Source: Meandrina meandrites
Taxonomy: Eukaryota > Cnidaria > Anthozoa > Scleractinia > Meandrinidae
Direction: 5' to 3'
Length of the DNA stretch: 64,000 bases
NCBI GenBank assembly: GCA_963693305.1
Contig: OY855910.1
Span: 20,800,362-20,864,361, forward strand
The notes beneath the pieces were generated by a model. That model saw nothing but the letters and a program-made list of their open reading frames with translations. It had not been told where the DNA came from and searched no databases. Position numbers and translations under genes: made by a program. Below are positions 43,791-55,241 of the stretch, in pieces. The first letter of the stretch is position 1. Each line of letters opens with the position of its first letter.

Positions 43791-45075
43791 TGAGTCAACT
43801 ATGGCATTTTGTGGTATTTGTGTGGTTTTAGGGAAGGCACTGTCGATTATTTCTTGTATAAGCTTATAAACCTCGCCAAATTTGCCATTTTTCTGATGGA
43901 ACTTTCGCTTCCCGCAGGAAAATTTTTAAACTGAGCGGCACTTGCCGTACTCGTTTCCCATATAAGGTCAAACGCAGGTATAATGGCTGATAACCGAGAT
44001 CTAGTGAACCAATCAGAAAGCTAGAATTGCATTATCCGAGGTTGAGAATTTAATAATAATATTTACACAAGGCGTGCAACTTCTACATCCAAGAATCAAG
44101 AATCGCCAGCAAAATGTAGCCGAAAAAATATCTTTTTTCTATTCGCTTTGGTAAGAGCTCCCGGTCCTCGAAAGAACAGTCTTTGACTATAAACTGGCCT
44201 AATTTGGGTCCGATCAGTTCGCGGATAGTTCTTTGAAAGCGCGCTGGATTAACAAAATAGATCGAAAATTTGCCGATTTACTATGATCTGTACCAGTAGT
44301 TGTACAATTTATGCAATATTATTTTCGCTGAATTTCGTCAAAATTACTGCCTATGCCCGCCCCGGCCAGAAAGCAGAACGTGCTCCTCTACAAAACCTCA
44401 TCTGGGGCACCCCAAAGAAATACTTCGGAAATCTCGACCGCAAAGCCGAAGACACCGTGAAGTGGGAAATTAATTTGACCTAATTAATACGCACTGAATA
44501 TAGAAAACATAGGATGGTAAACCTGTGGTCTGAAGAGAAAGAAAACATGCAAATTCGCATTTACTAGTATTATGTTTTTAAATTACATTCTAGCAATACT
44601 TGTTGGCTTAACACTAGAGCTTGTAAGTATAAATCTAAGTATAAGTGCACTTGAAACCTACTTTGAGTGTGAAGGCGCAAAATGTACTCACTTGAACTTT
44701 GCTTATACCCTGGATACATTCGTAATTCAAATCCCTATCTCGGTTAGCTGAAAGCGCTTTTGCAGACGAGAACAATCCCAAGTCCTACGGCGATTTCTTT
44801 GCCGAAAACCGCGTTGTTTAACTATTCTAGAGATATACAGAAGAAGATATCGCTTGTTCCTTTGTGTTGCTGCCGCCTACTCGTTAACAAAGAGGTACCT
44901 ATATATTTTTTTGAGTTCAAAGTATATAACGACAAAATAAATAGGAAACTACTAAAAACTATTTTCCTTTGCAAAGGCCGCGTGATTTTACTGGCAAGCA
45001 ATCGTATTTGTGATATGTATGAGTGATTTTACCGCGATATCGAAGGCTTGTACTTCAAGTAATATAGTTTGTCAT
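43791..45075. other. Interior of the 5.83-kb element
   Basis: No known gene. At 44340-44483 a short frame with GC content above its surroundings reads RPGQKAERAPLQNLIWGTPK then KYFGNLDRKAEDTVKW and a stop. It looks coding but I do not recognise it. Words like AGTGCACTTGA recur at about 44645, 45280 and 45340. Confidence 0.3.
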
Positions 45076-45227
45076 AGGGGCGGATCCAGGATTTTTCTTA
45101 GGAAGGGGTGCACATATATAATTTTTTTTTTTGCAGAATACCAGTTGTATTAGAAAGGCACCCGGTCATTTCAGAAGGGGGGGGGGGGGGTGCGCACCCC
45201 CTGCACCCTCCCCCTAGATCCGCCCTT
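45076..45227 (+). mobile_element. hAT-like MITE
   Basis: Left end AGGGGCGGATCCAGGATTTT, right end CTAGATCCGCCCTT, with TGTCAT present on both sides (45070-45075 and 45229-45234). The GGGGCGGATC end is a recurrent animal MITE terminus. It has an internal G-run. The hAT assignment is recollection plus a partial target duplication. Confidence 0.5.
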
Positions 45228-46011
45228 GTGTCATCAGGTGTGGAGCCAAGTTTTCTTAAGTGCGACTTGTGATTTTCAAGTGCACTTGAGTCAAGTGCTC
45301 ACTTGAAACTACCTTTCGGTCTTGTCGCGTGCACTTGTCTGCTATTTTCCTACAACCTTTCGCGAAATAGCTGTATATCATAGCCAACGTACATGATTTT
45401 CTACCCTTTCCCGTTGTACAAAGTGTTCAAATGGCGTTCAATTTCCGGAATATGTTTGATATTGCGAAATCAAGCTCATAAGGATGGTTCGAGCTACAGG
45501 AAGTATTTTTCGGCTCCTTTGAAAAAGATATGTTATATACCATGGTCATAAAGTAGCCAGCTACTTGAGCTGAAATAAGACCCATTCACATTTGAAGTAA
45601 GACTCAAGTATACTTGAAGTCTACTTACTACGCTTGTATGAACCCAATAAATGTTGTTGCTAGCTATTACTCACGTCATCCAACAGTAATGCCAAAAACT
45701 TCCATCACGTCTCGTGCGATTCTCGGAGTCACTACTTGGTCACTTTTTACACCTTTCTACTTGCCTTTGATCTAGACAATGGCATGCTGTTTGGCCAGTT
45801 CGCGCTGCGTAATATTTTCTTTCGTTTAGTAATATTGCCTCAAGTGAGCCGTAATGTCACTGTTACATTCACTAAGAGGCACCAACTTGCTCTTTCCTTT
45901 AAATTCTATACATCCGCTTTCATTCTTTAAAGAAACAAGAACTTCAAAAAGCCATGTATCATACTCTGCGGAATGTTGATTGCGTGACAACTCTTAGCAT
46001 ATGACTTATTT

Positions 46012-46242
46012 GAGAGGTTAAGCATGACGTTTACGGCAAACGGGAAACGGCAAAAATAATTCTCATTTTGCTCACTTTTTCTTTAGCACTTAAATAAAGC
46101 CAGTCGAAAAATAGGAAAAAAAATCGCTTAATCACAGTAAATGCAAACAATTTCCCTAAATTGTACGAACGGCTAAAATTAGACACCAAAAGTTCGGTTT
46201 TTGCCGTTTGCCGTTTGCCGTAAACGTCATGCTTAACCTCTC
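46012..46242 (+). mobile_element. MITE with 40-base inverted ends
   Basis: Left end GAGAGGTTAAGCATGACGTT, right end AACGTCATGCTTAACCTCTC, with further pairing inward (TTTACGGCAAACGG). Length 231 bases. The target duplication is unclear. Confidence 0.7.
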
Positions 46243-46345
46243 TATTATAACATTGGGAAGGAAACCTAAAAGGAAATCCAGTTGAATTACGTCTTTTAAA
46301 AGGACTTCAGTTACTCCAAACTCAAGAGGAAATACGTTTGAAAGG

Positions 46346-47168
46346 AAATGAATTTTAATATTTGAGATTTGACATGGCTGAAATCGACAACTGGTTGTAA
46401 ATGAGCATAATTTGCATATTGTACGAGTAGATGAAGAATTCCTATTTATGACATTTTATGCCGTTTTTATTTGTACAAACTTTACAAGGCTTAAAAGGCA
46501 ACGAGTATTCGTTAATCTGACAATGTATGACACGATACTGCGCTGCTGGAAAAATATCTATCTAATCATTCGTATTTGCGTATAGACCGTCAAACGGGTA
46601 ATTCTAATGTAAATATTGCCAAAACGACCTCTTCAAAACGTTTCTTCGCGTCCAACGCAGAACGATACCCGGACCTTTGACTTTACTTTCTGTGAGAATA
46701 AGGTTAGATCTTCGCTGTGAAGTGCATTTTACTTGTGATTTTTGTACCGCTTCGGAGATTTTAGCTTTTACTTTGGAGGAATTTGTCAAGCGATAAAACA
46801 TACCGCAAACAGGGTTGTCTTTGATCTTATTAAGTTAATTTAATTTTTGGTCAAATTATTCCATATTCCTTCATAGTACAAGTCAAATGCAGCTTATTGT
46901 AATGTACTGTGTAGTATTTAGCAATATTGATCCGTTTCGAACAAGCGCGGCTTTTAAAAGTACCCAATTTCGGCCATCGAAATAGCCTGAAAACCGCCCT
47001 CAGACAGGAAAATAAGTTTTGTCCTGTAGCGAAGCACAGAAAAAGATTTTGGAAAAAATTAGTTCGATTTTAATCATTTCACATTAAGTCCTTTTCACTC
47101 ACAAAAAATAAAGGGAAGGTTTACTCACGACCCCAAACTCGTCGGGCCGCTCTTACGTGGACAGCCAC
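46346..47168 (-). repeat. Right arm of the 5.83-kb element
   Basis: Reverse complement of the left arm with a handful of substitutions (for example TAGGGTCG versus TGGGGTCG). It carries the same 65-codon frame on the minus strand (46801-46604). Confidence 0.85.
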
Positions 47169-47269
47169 TTAAGTGACAAGTATTAGGTGAGAAAAGGCAT
47201 GCAAAAAAAGTATCCTGTCCAAAATCTACATATGTAAACAGTTATGGACTTCTGATGTAAATTTGAAAA

Positions 47270-48203
47270 TTAAGCAAAAGGCTCGTCTTGAGAAATAAAT
47301 TTTCCATCAATATATAATCTGTCCGGATATTTCAGGCTTACTGAAAAACGCTGCCGTGTGACCCTTCTTCCTTGCATCTTTAAGTTTATCTCGCTGTTTT
47401 TTCCTTAAGTCATAAAGTTCCTTTGGAATATCATCGAAGACGGAGAAATCTTTTCCCTTCAGATGCTTGCGGGCTTGTGACATAACTTCTTCTCTATCAG
47501 TGTAGCGCAGAAATCTAGCAATAATTGGTCTAGGACCTTTATCATTTGGTTTACCCAGATGGTGGATCCTTTGGAACTCTATCCTGTCTCTAGCGTTGCT
47601 GATCTTCAGCTCTTGCTCCAGAAAGTTATACATGACTTGCTTCGTGTCTTCGGTCATATGCGGCGAACCATCCATCCTCGCGTCTCCGGTGTCTTCAGCG
47701 ACGTTACTTGTATTTTCCTCTATTCCGAAGAACTTTAAATTTTCTCTCCTATTGTAAGTTTCAAAGTACAGCAGGTTCATTTTAAGTTTCTCTGCTTCTA
47801 GTTTTACAGCCGCCGCATCACGCTTCGCCTCCGCAATATCACCCTCGTTAAAATCCACCCTTTCTTTGAGCTGACTTACGTCTGTTTCGTTGCCTTCAGT
47901 TTTGACTTTCAGGTCTGCAACATCTTTTTCAAGGTTGGTTAACGCTTCTTCGATGTTGGCTACTGACGAGCATACACTGTTCAGCCTGCTTTCTATAATT
48001 TCCAATTTGGACAGTACTAAGTCCATCTTTGTGGCAATCTCTGCCGCCATTGCACGTGGTCGGCCCAACGCTTCGTCTTGCCTTTCACTATATTCTGACT
48101 CAGTGTGGTCTCGCGTCCTTTTTTCTTCAGGTATGTTGGCATAAACGTCTGCAGAAGGAGACCTGACCTTTCTCTTAAATAAGTTTGCGGACATAGGCTG
48201 CAA
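47270..48203 (-). pseudogene. LINE ORF1 protein, frameshifted near the C-terminus
   Basis: 298 codons are open from 48203 to 47307. The protein has a short basic start, a coiled coil (about residues 55-150, TKMDLVLSKLEIIESRLNSV), then MNLLYFETYNRRENLKFFGI, RIHHLGKPNDKGPRPIIARF and KKQRDKLKDARKKG, the order of L1-type ORF1 proteins. At about 47335 one base seems lost. In the next frame the expected end YPDRLYIDGKFISQDEPFA and a stop (47270-47272) follow. It is the upstream ORF of the LINE whose ORF2 is at 37173-40904, with the 5.83-kb element between them. Confidence 0.8.
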
Positions 48204-48329
48204 ATAAAGGTTTTACGGCCACTACTAGCGGAGCTTCAAAAAACACGTCTATTCCGCCATCCTCTCCTCGTCCCAGTCATCTGTGGCTGTGGCAACGTAG
48301 GGCTGCATACTCCGTCGTTATTCCATCTG

Positions 48330-49050
48330 ACACAGGGCACGGATAATTGTTCCATAAAATGCAGTCTGCTTACAATTTGACCTGTCTGAATGGGACTCAT
48401 TTTGGGATTCATTTAAAAAATCCACCATAGTAAGGTCTTTCGCATACGAGATGCTTGTTTTGAGCTGATAAAGCTGGGAAACATCATTCTCGACCAGAGG
48501 GACCGTCTTCTCTTCTGAATACAGCGTCATTAATGACGTCCTTGCCTGCGTCCCTGAAGGCTCTCCAGCATGCAAGTATTCCTTTTAGTACCAAAACACT
48601 TCCAGTAATATCAGTTCCGTTGATTACATGGAGGGTGAGCGCTGGTGGATCTGACCAGTGCCATTGACGAATGCCGCCTTTCCACCTAACTCTAAACAAT
48701 GTCTTTTAGATAGAACGAGAACGTCCGTGTCTGGGGAATGGATATATAATTTGTTAGCGCCATTGGAAATTACGTCTTGATCATGGAGCATCTCTATATC
48801 CGTTTTCTCTTGATTGCTTTGAAGGTGGTCTACAATAGTTTTTTTTACTTTATTACTTAAAGTAAAAATGACGTATTTTCTTCGCTGATTACAAATAGAG
48901 CCGAAAGATTCGCAGCTCGTTTCGTGAAGATATTTTGCGAAAAACGTGTTCCACATGGTTTTTTTGCTAGCTGGGTAAGAGGAGCTGAACGGGTATTGAA
49001 TGGTCTTTGCGAGCACACCATTTTTCTGTTCGAGCAGCAGCATTGACAAA
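48330..49050 (-). pseudogene. Broken gene of a repeat-associated protein family, function unknown
   Basis: On the minus strand three frames overlap as pieces of one protein. YIHSPDTDVLVLSKR and a GTGQIHQR segment (49049-48624) are followed by NGTDITGSVLVLKGILACW (frame 48699-48484), then LYQLKTSISYAKDL and IIRALCQME (48575-48318). I recall a family abundant in cnidarian genomes with HSxDTDVFVLxxRRYP and SGxDITGSFxGKGKxxxWKxF. Its role is not known to me; a PIN-like nuclease fold is only a guess. At least two frameshifts. Confidence 0.5.
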
Positions 49051-50248
49051 AGTTAGCCTTGCGAGCAGCAAGCGATTTCAAAAAACTACCTCCACTAAAC
49101 CCGAACGTGTGCGCACTTGTAAAAATGTGCGAGCACCAGCAAACGAACAGCTACTAAAATGTTGCGAGCATTTTGAGCGGAAGCCTAATTTGTGCGAGCG
49201 CTGCAAAATTTCGGGGGTTGGTGCTGGTGGAAGATATATTTGGTCTGCTGGGAAAGTATTCTTTGTTGGAAAGGACGGTCACGGTAACGCAACGACATGA
49301 TCGAGGATATATTTAGATTGTTCGTAAACTTCAAACATTTTCTGCTTGGAGTGAGGAACAGCTATAATTTTCCCAGCAACTGAAAATAGTGTCTAAAAAG
49401 CGTTTATTTGCTGTTTACTTTCCATTCCCAGATGAATTCTAAGAAATTTCCTCGTTGGGTTCCCCTTGTTGTTTATGTAAATTTTAACTCCAGCCTCGCT
49501 TTCATATTTTGGGTAATGTTATGTTTTCGAATGAGAAATGCAACTACAACACACAAGATGGCGGAACTCAAACTGTATTAGCACGTGTACAACACTGCGG
49601 GCTCACATCCGGGTAAATACATAATAGTATGACGTAATGAACTATAACAGGTAACGGCGACCAGCATAATCAGTTTCACCTCAAAATCCTAAAGAAGTGG
49701 AAAGTTTCATCCCAAAATCTTGAAAATCGCAAGGTTTCAGCCAATTTCGAGGTCGCGCGAAAGAATCTGGAACTTCAGCCTCGTTTTCATGCTAGGCCAT
49801 ACAGGCCACATTTGTCGATGGCCCACAGTAACCGTCTGGACGGGTTACAAAAGTGCCGACAACGTTTATCGTGTTCCTTAGGTCCTTCCCATCAGTTCTA
49901 CACTAGTCGGCAAAAATCTTCACGAAATTCCCACGGAAGTTCTGTCAGTGGCATTTGCTCCCGGACTACAGTAGTCACAGTAGTCTCGTTAGGCCGTGCA
50001 ATAAGCAGTCTCCCACCGCTTTGCGGACCTCTGTGGAAGCATCAATCGGCACTCCATCTTTCAGCCGTCAAACTCAGGGCCGTAGCTAGCAAAAGGCAAA
50101 AAGAGGCGCTTGCCTTGTCTAGATTTTAACCCAAAATTTAAAACGAATTACGTTTATGGCTCAAGCGCTGGATCCGTAACCTAAAGTATGGGACTCGAGC
50201 TCGATTAATGATTTATCAAGTCAATGTGTTTGATTTATTCCCTTGCAG
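49051..50248. other. Intron 6, last part
   Basis: No gene supported. 49800-50130 has short frames without recognisable content. GGGCCGTAGCTAG near 50080 looks like a MITE end. The polypyrimidine tract TTTGATTTATTCCCTTGCAG precedes exon 7. Confidence 0.3.
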
Positions 50249-50352
50249 CTTGTCATTAACCCGAAGAAGTTTTTCAAAAACAACGTAGAAGTGGACAAAT
50301 GGGTTAGACGCCGGCTATTTTCCAAACTCCGCAGGACGGTTGACAAGGAAAA
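50249..50352 (+). CDS. M13 peptidase exon 7
   Basis: 104 bases between CCCTTGCAG and GTGAGT, ending in phase 2. The reading LVINPKKFFKNNVEVDKW then RRRLFSKLRRTVDKEK matches the family block (FF.N.......L..L..PVD...W) just before the TPP..NAYY block. Confidence 0.88.
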
Positions 50353-52696
50353 GTGAGTTCAAACAAAAACTAACACATTTCAAAGTGAATGTCAGTAAAA
50401 AACGAAGAAAATTCTAAACATGTGGCCACAGTCAAAGTATCGATTTTGCTCATACTTTGTCAGTTTGAAGGCCTAGGTATGTAATGGAAAGATGTGAAGT
50501 TATTTTTTTGCAATATTAAATTTCACGGCAGAAAACCACAAAAAACGGTCATCGTTCCGTAAGTTCTAAAGTTCTGAAATCAAGGTTTAAAGTGATTCAA
50601 AGCAGCGTCCTTGGCCATCTTGCTGTACGGAATATGGAATATCAAAAAAATTTTGGAAATGGGAAGACTCTTTCCCAGCATTATAACAGAATTTTTAAAG
50701 ACCTTAGCCACAGTAAAGTTCAAGCCAAATACCGTTATAAAATGTAAAATAATGTTCATATTTAATTGTTACAATAAGTTACGATTTTCAAGAAAAGGAT
50801 CAGCTATTTACTGATTTATTATTTGATGTTATTGCCAACATGACCACTTTGAATTTCGCTGCTTGGGTTTTTTGTTGTGCATATTCAATTTGAAGGTCCA
50901 ATGTGTAACTTTTGTTTATTTAAATCATTTATTTCATGCAATATTTGGTGTTCCAATTTGGTCATGTTAATGGCGCCCTGTATCCTACTACATACTTTTA
51001 GTCTAAATTTCAGTTTTGAAAGTTTTTTTTATTAATAGGTTACAAGTTTCTCTGACCTCTATGCGAACTATTTTTTTATACATGTCATGTTTGCATGTCA
51101 TGTTATGCTCAAATTCACCACCAAGCCTCGTTTACACAAATTATTCTCAACCCTCTGCCACCTTCGTGCAGTTTTCACATGGGTATTCTTTTCATCTTTG
51201 CTGCTTTGGGAATTCGTTCATGATAAAATTAACAACCTTGCACTTCGAAAGCGAGGCTTGGTGTTGAAACTAGCTAGTCTGATGTAAACATGCATAAGGG
51301 CTATTTATTTTGTCTTTTTAGGCCTTGTAAACAATTTTTTTCAATATTTTTCATACCCCCCCCCCCCCCCTTCACAAAAATAATGGTCCGTCCCTAAATT
51401 ATTTGATAAGGATATTGAATCGATATTGAACTAACGAATTGAAATTCGCAATACTTGGCAAGCCAAATCAACAAACGGAAAGAGCTAATATTCATAATAA
51501 AGATTCTAGCAAGCTCTAGGTATGAAAATTCCTTACTTCCAACTTTATACAATTAGCAAAAATTTAGCAAAAGGGCATTCTTCGCCGTATTTAATTTTCT
51601 GATCAAAACGTCGCTGGGACTGCATCCTCTTTAAGGTCAAGTCTTCGAGACTTGAAGGCAGAACCTAGAAACCTCCTTTCTGAAATAAGCCGCATAAATG
51701 CGTGAGTGCTTGTTTTGGTTCAAACAGATTGGGCAAAAAAAGAAAAATCGACACTTTTGGTTTATTTTTTAAGCGTAGTTCCGAGTCCTAATTGCTGTCT
51801 AAAGCAAGCAAAACAAAATCTGTACCTCGCACGACTTAGCGAGTTAATTTCAATCCGCTAAAGCGTAGCTTGAGGTACGGGAATAGCCGACCAATAACTT
51901 GAAAGTCGCTACACTTCCACCTTCATTAGACTTCATGATGTCCTCCAGCAAACTTCCTTTAGACAGCAAAATAGGAAGCTACATCAGTTTGATTATTTTT
52001 GCCTTATTTTTGCCAATTTTAGATATAATTTGTCATTCGATCCGTTTATTACTTTTCAAGAAATGACTTTCGTTACGAAGTGTATTAACATGGTGTTTCG
52101 CCTATCAAAAAAACTCATGTAAATAAATGAGTCACTTCCTTACGGATTGTACTGATTTGCCAAAATTCGACACTTCGCTCAACCAGAAGCGGAGTCAATT
52201 TCGAGGCATTCAGAAGTGTGCGATACGAACCTAATTTTAAACAGCTGCAGTTTGAATTCAGGGGAAAGGTGGCTGGGACCAAGTTAAGATTAAGAGTAAT
52301 AACAAACTAGAAGGAAACAAAAGTATCATGTTACATATGTTGAAGAGAAAAACAAAAGTATCATTCATCGTGTTATTGAAACAAACGAACGAAAGTATCA
52401 AGTTACCGTTGTAAAAAATGGCGTAAGTATAACATCAGGTGCTTCAACGTCTTATTGAAAGTGAACTAAGACTAATACACAAAAATACAAAAAACATTCA
52501 TTTAATTGAACGGCCCCTCCGCATTCTGCACTATCCTTTGAGTCTCTGAGTTAAAATTACTATGGGTAGTCTCATCCGATACATCGGTCGACACATCCAC
52601 ATAGCCTTCCACACAGTCCTTTTTAGGGAGGCTAGTCGATACTAGATAAAACACCTGTAAATGAAACTACCGTTTGCTACCAGCAATTATTAACTT
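50353..52696. other. Intron 7, first part
   Basis: No gene seen. A C-run lies at 51356-51370. The remainder is unique-looking AT-rich sequence. Confidence 0.4.
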
Positions 52697-53000
52697 AGGG
52701 CCTGTTTACATGGAGGTGGGGGACCCCGGGTAGGTGAGGTAACCCGCCTAGGTGGCGTAACCCGCCTGTCCATATAAACTCTCATTTTTTCTAGATCGCG
52801 TTTACATGATAGGTGTGGTAACCCGCCAGGCGGGTTGCCCGGCCTGCTTGGTAGGGTAACCCTCCCAGCCGGGGTCGCTTTTTGCCATGTAAACGTTTCA
52901 AGGTGGGGTAACCCGCCTACCCGAGGTCGGTTCATGTTACCAAAACGCGCCAAATCCGAACCAACAACCAAACGCCCGCCATATTGGAACCGCAACTACA
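52697..53000 (+). repeat. GC-rich repeat with GGTAACCCGCC words
   Basis: GTAACCCGCC or close variants recur at least four times in both orientations between words like TGTTTACATGG and CATGTAAACG. It looks like a MITE or low-copy tandem module. The frames over it on both strands are by-products. Confidence 0.5.
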
Positions 53001-54371
53001 TGTGTGAGTCTCGAGGATATCAGCGTGGAGAGCTTTTTCGCCGGGTTCATCTGCCTATTGTCCAACGCCAACAGCCGATCAAGTCGAACTTCTTTTGCGT
53101 TACGTAAAGGATTTCAAAACGAAGTGCGACTTCAATAGCATTAATTTCGACGCCGACAAGGAAGTTAACCCCGGGACCCCAGGGTGATAAGATTGCAAGT
53201 AAACGCGAGCTGTTTTTCGAACACAGCTCAAAATGACCAGTTGACGAATCTAAACCATTCACCGACCAAAATTTTCGAACTCGATGTTTTTGCATTTTCT
53301 TAATCTATCAGTGGTTCTTACTCACCTGTCCAAACCGTTCTGCTGTCCGAGTGCGGGGAGGCCGTTTTTTTCGACTGTTTTTGTCGAGATTTTTGGCCGC
53401 CATTATTCAAACACGTTCCCGAGGATCACGAGTCTTGGTCGCGAATTCACCGGATGTGACGTCAAACACGTAACCCGTGAAATGCTTGCTGCTCTGCAAA
53501 ATTTCGCTTCGCTAATTCAACCTTTTGAGATTTCAAATGCAGTTCTGCAACAACAGTGAGCTTCATTTTGCTGGGAATTTGATGTGTAGTACAACAACGT
53601 TGTGAGCAGTCAAACCTTCGAGCAGCTGTGATCTCAAATATTGACAGAATAAATGGCTGAGATTTGCTCGCACACGCCGAGCGAACTTCCGTTTCCTGAG
53701 TAAGTTTGGTATTCCATTTTTGAACGGAGTTTCCAGAGTTTGATTTTAGAACAATTTAGGAGAAACAGAGGCCATCTTTCTGTCCACACAAGATAAGCAT
53801 TGAATTGCAGTGTCTTATGTAGTATACTTTCTAAACTCTGTTTTTGTTTTGGTGCAGGTCGATCATCTTTGACAATGTGATATTTTATTTATCTTCTCAA
53901 CCTGATGATCAATTTTTTGTCAGGCTTTACAGAGTTAACTAGGCCTAGGATACCCAGTACCCAGTATTTTCTCTGAATGGCTGATGAATATGATATCTGA
54001 GAGTCAGAGTGATGTAACTGAAACTATTTATAGCATACAGTAAAGTTTGAAGTACATATTTGTGCATGTGTGCTACCTTTATCTTTTATTGCCTACCTGA
54101 GATTTTGGAGCTTGGGAGCAAACAATGTTCAATTTGGCAGCCTTAGTTTACTTTGGTTTCAGTTAGGGCCACCTATCAAACTGCATACTAATTTTAACAG
54201 CCATTTTAATGTTTTATTTTTTTTAATCATAAGCTCCCAATCTATTTTCTAGTAAAAGAGAATGTCTACATTATAAATTGGTTCTCATCTTTTATCCCAT
54301 ACAGTGATAAATACAACCTATCCAAAGACTAACAAGCCATATTTGTAGGTTTGATACATAGAGGATAATAC

Positions 54372-54503
54372 ATGGTTTCGCGGAGATATGAAATTTATCT
54401 TCGAGTGTTCAAATCGATAGCTCACGAGTGAGCGCAGCGAACGAGTGAGGTATCGGATTTGAACACGAGAAGATAAATTTCATATCTCCAAGAAACCATG
54501 TAT
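54372..54503. repeat. Palindromic MITE
   Basis: Inverted arms of about 60 bases (left CATGGTTTCGCGGAGATATG, right CATATCTCCAAGAAACCATG) around GAGTGAGCGCAGCGAACGAG. Just downstream, 54540-54700 is a degenerate array of TTCCGAAGA-like 9-mers. Confidence 0.75.
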
Positions 54504-54539
54504 TATTCTTTTTATTATATAAACCTACTAATTACGATG

Positions 54540-54700
54540 TTTTTGACGATTTTCCGAAGATTTCCGACCATTTCCGAAGATTTCCGAAAATTTTCAAAAT
54601 GTTGTCCGAAGGTTGTACGAATGTTTCCGAACATTTTCCGAGAATTTCCGAAGTTTTCCGAAGATTGCCGAGGAAGATCCGAAGATTTTTCGACATAATA
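54540..54700 (+). repeat. Degenerate TTCCGAAGA-type array
   Basis: More than ten imperfect TTTTCCGAAGAT-like words in 160 bases, followed by a short palindrome at 54766-54800 (GATATCACACATGTGTGGAT). Confidence 0.65.
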
Positions 54701-55241
54701 TCGATTTACTTTGGCTCATTCAGCATTGGAACATGGCAAACTCTGCAAGCTGATTGGTCAAAAATGATATCACACATGTGTGGATATCATTTTTATCCAC
54801 ACATGTGGGATACCATTTTTCTCGATTTGCTACCACTCGCTAAAGCACTGCAGTTTATATAATAACAAGGTTATCTCACAGTATCTAATAATAAAGTGTT
54901 AGGCTGAAAAGTAAGGTAATGTAAATAAAATTTAATGTTCACATACAATGCTTCTTTGGATATTTGCCTTTTCAAATTAAGGTTAATGCATCAGTTCTTT
55001 CAATACGATTTTAAGGTGGCTGCTCTTGCATTGTGCAGCACCCACAAGAGAGCTATATTGGCTTTGAACACCTCACCTTTATGTGAAACTGCACTATTGA
55101 ACTATTGATTGCAGTCAGTGATTTATCTCAAAATACCTGCCAGAGCTCCAGAAGGTTGCAGATCTAAGTGAAAGCACTGATACATTTATAAGAAGTTTAG
55201 GAGGAAGTTTGGAGAACACTCTAGAAGCTAGAGTTGCTCTT

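Larger units (their letters stand above)
41338..47168. mobile_element. 5.83-kb element with about 825-bp inverted arms
   Basis: Ends GTGGCTGTCCACGTAAGAGC (left) and its complement (right), flanked by TTAA at 41334-41337 and 47169-47172. Arms are 41338-42162 and 46346-47168, with only a few differences. No transposase frame is present. The 4.2-kb interior carries a copy of repeat D, two smaller MITEs and an older partial copy of the arm. It sits between ORF1 and ORF2 of a LINE. The class is unknown; TTAA would fit piggyBac, while such long arms fit foldback-type elements. Confidence 0.75.
36779..48300 (-). mobile_element. L1/Tx1-like LINE split by a large TIR element
   Basis: On the minus strand: ORF1 (48203-47270), about 100 bases, then the 5.83-kb insertion (47168-41338), then about 430 bases, ORF2 (40904-37173), a 3' UTR and an A-rich tail (T-rich on + at 36779-36817). 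With the insert removed, the ORF1-ORF2 spacer is about 0.5 kb, as in the LINE at 2720-8213. The 5' end is uncertain. It lies within intron 6 of the peptidase gene, in antisense orientation. Confidence 0.7.

Noticed and set aside
52690..53107. Overlapping Pro/Arg-rich frames on both strands
   Set aside because: They arise from the GC-rich GGTAACCCGCC repeat.
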